Shown here: positions 50,134-51,123 of the stretch, one piece after another
Layout of the letters: each line of letters opens with the position of its first letter
How positions within the stretch are numbered: position 1 is the stretch's first letter
From: Elusimicrobiota bacterium
GTDB lineage: Bacteria; Elusimicrobiota; Elusimicrobia; Elusimicrobiales; UBA9959
NCBI GenBank assembly: GCA_016234365.1
Contig: JACRER010000058.1
Location: 1-51,123 of the forward strand
Direction of reading: 5' to 3'
Length of the DNA: 51,123 bases
Program-made: the position numbers and the translations under genes
Notes under the pieces: model-generated
Database searches by the model: none
What the model saw: the letters and a program-made list of their open reading frames with translations, nothing else
What the model was told of the DNA's origin: nothing

Positions 50134-50973
50134 TTATGCCACCAATCTCACATATTTTAGCGGCAACCTGGAAACGCTACCACACAATGGACAGCGTATT
50201 TTTCCACCTTCATATAATATGCCAGTAAGCTTTAAATCCGGGGAATAGACCTGGGAACATTTTGGACACTCAGTTTTTAAATATTCTTTTAATTTTTCAC
50301 TAAATCTTTCGATGTCCCATCCACAATGGGCCGGATCAAGACTTTGTGCCCAGATAGTAAGCCCAGCCAGTCGCCTTAACCGCATTGACTCAATATATGC
50401 GGAATCTGTTTTCTCAATATTCTCCAAGAGAGATTCCATAACCTCCACGACATAATTCAAAAGATATGGCAGTCTCGTATACAGAAATCTTAATTGAGTA
50501 TCTCGCTCCGCTTCTCCACCAAAAACAAAATTAAAGTTTTGGGCTTCTGTTTTAAAATCATGAAATGTTGTTATCAAGTGATTCGCTTTATTCCAATTCC
50601 CCTCAAATCCAAAGTTTGCAGATTTCTTGTATCTAAAATCATATATCAAATCAGAACCATAAAGTCCGGGAGTAGCGATTGAATCCACTGCAAGTTTTAT
50701 AACACCTCGCCTCGCATCCGTAGTCGGCTCAGATAAGCCATCTTTAAACATTTTCAGGAATTCCGGCCTATTAACAAGTAACCATTCAAGATAAAAAAGG
50801 TTATCTTTCAAAGGTTTCCTTAACAAAGCAAAGGCTACTGTAAGTTTTAATTTTTTTGAGCATTTTAAAGCTTCGTAAATAAAATGGCAGAAATCGGAAA
50901 GAAGCGCCACAGTTGCTTGCCTTAGCACCAAGTCATCGAGCACATATTGATAATTATTTTCCTCCAGCCACAC
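50134..50973 (-). CDS. AT-rich accessory gene, probably truncated at 5' end by an insertion sequence
   Basis: A 279-residue reading frame from a GTG at 50973. The frame stays open upstream only to about 51010, across the presumed insertion-sequence end, so the true N-terminus is probably lost. Base composition is clearly more AT-rich than elsewhere. The protein is helical (e.g. LDDLVLRQATVALLSDFCHF), with no membrane segment, and ends in a zinc-ribbon-like C-x2-C...C-x2-C (CPKCSQVY, then RCPLCGSV). I do not recognise a family; mobile-element cargo is likely from the context. It may be a non-functional remnant. Confidence 0.65.
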   Translation of the reverse strand: MWLEENNYQYVLDDLVLRQATVALLSDFCHFIYEALKCSKKLKLTVAFALLRKPLKDNLFYLEWLLVNRPEFLKMFKDGLSEPTTDARRGVIKLAVDSIATPGLYGSDLIYDFRYKKSANFGFEGNWNKANHLITTFHDFKTEAQNFNFVFGGEAERDTQLRFLYTRLPYLLNYVVEVMESLLENIEKTDSAYIESMRLRRLAGLTIWAQSLDPAHCGWDIERFSEKLKEYLKTECPKCSQVYSPDLKLTGILYEGGKIRCPLCGSVSRLPLKYVRLVA

Positions 50974-51021
50974 CCAAAGTTCTGCGGTGGCCGGGGAAAT
51001 CAGGACCGATTTTTAGCCTAA

Positions 51022-51053
51022 CTTAAGGTGTATTTTGGGTAAAATACCTTAAG
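51022..51053 (+). promoter_or_regulatory. Stem-loop overlapping the transposase ribosome site
   Basis: CTTAAGG (51022-51028) and TATTTT (51031-51036) pair with AAAATA (51041-51046) and CCTTAAG (51047-51053). The 3' arm covers the first bases of AAGGAGG, the ribosome site for the ATG at 51062, so the hairpin could block translation from outside transcripts. Confidence 0.55.
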
Positions 51054-51061
51054 GAGGCAGT

Positions 51062-51123
51062 ATGCGCAAGAAGATAGACCCGGCGATCAAGGCCAAAGCA
51101 GCTTTGGACGCCCTGAAAGGCGA
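51062..51123 (+). CDS. IS3-family transposase OrfA, N-terminal fragment
   Basis: The first 20 codons are visible, reading MRKKIDPAIKAKAALDALKG, the usual opening of IS3-type OrfA helix-turn-helix proteins (compare RRKFDAEFKAKVALEAIKGE). A strong AAGGAGG ribosome site precedes the ATG. The gene runs off the window; OrfB, if present, is beyond it. Confidence 0.75.
   Translation, partial: MRKKIDPAIKAKAALDALKG

Larger units (their letters stand above)
50983..51123 (+). mobile_element. Left end of an IS3-family-like insertion sequence
   Basis: The sequence changes from AT-rich to GC-rich at about 50983, where TGCGGTGGCCGGGGAAATC begins with TG as IS3-type ends do. An IS3-type OrfA start follows 79 bases later. 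The right end and target duplication are outside the window, so the boundary is provisional. Confidence 0.65.

Noticed and set aside
49660-50248. Small open frames such as ERAMGIEPTS-type translations
   Set aside because: They translate the tRNA 3' end and flanks, a well-known source of spurious proteins.

Overview
The window is high-GC, densely packed bacterial chromosome with a Gram-negative-style secretome: many Sec signal peptides, class III prepilin leaders and periplasmic proteins. The combination of type II/IV minor pseudopilins, ferredoxin-linked 2-oxoacid oxidoreductase (KorAB) next to SucCD, HprK-like/PqqD proteins and many lineage-specific secreted proteins suggests an uncultured, probably anaerobic lineage such as Elusimicrobiota. 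That placement is inferred from remembered gene families and is not proven by the sequence. Only the last ~1.1 kb (from about 50,000) is clearly different: AT-rich, with an attachment-site-like tRNA fragment and the start of an insertion sequence.

Layout. 1-8426 (minus strand): a truncated repeat-containing exported protein, an Rrf2-type regulator, and an apparent eight-gene run of overlapping or touching genes. The run starts with three minor pseudopilins (GspI/PilV-, GspJ/PilW- and GspK/PilX-like; the first carries a very large extracellular extension). It continues into what looks like a peptide-modification cassette: HprK-like kinase, PqqD-like chaperone, a 45-residue Cys-containing peptide, a soluble S26-type peptidase and a radical SAM/SPASM enzyme. 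This candidate RiPP cassette is the most interesting system here. 8555-16220: a secreted CpxP/Spy-like protein, a membrane glycosyltransferase, a membrane-anchored unknown, two paralogous secreted subtilases, and an ECF sigma/anti-sigma/Gly-Met-rich secreted protein operon. 16219-19487: a TPR-SpoIID protein and a secreted Pro-rich repeat protein.

19556-34647 is mostly core metabolism and housekeeping: korAB divergent from sucCD with a palindromic intergenic site, a CorA-like transporter, rimO (bracketed by two inverted-repeat elements), a zincin, a half-EamA protein, a TPR protein, serS, a secreted unknown, CheC-like and CheY-like proteins, metK and a phosphohexomutase. 34849-47287: a secreted unknown, glycerate kinase, an operon of radical SAM, CBM48-type and GH57/glucodextranase-type proteins, Nif3, an adenylate cyclase-RDD fusion, an MFS transporter, a GT-C-like membrane protein, a DUF2157/GDYXXLXY pair and pyrB. 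47351-49660 is a large secreted protein of unknown function.

49661-51123: the 3' half of a tRNA-Gly(GCC) lies inside a 33-bp inverted repeat and beside short spaced repeats resembling integrase arm sites. It is followed by an AT-rich accessory gene whose 5' end is cut by an IS3-like element that runs off the window. No CRISPR array or rRNA was seen.
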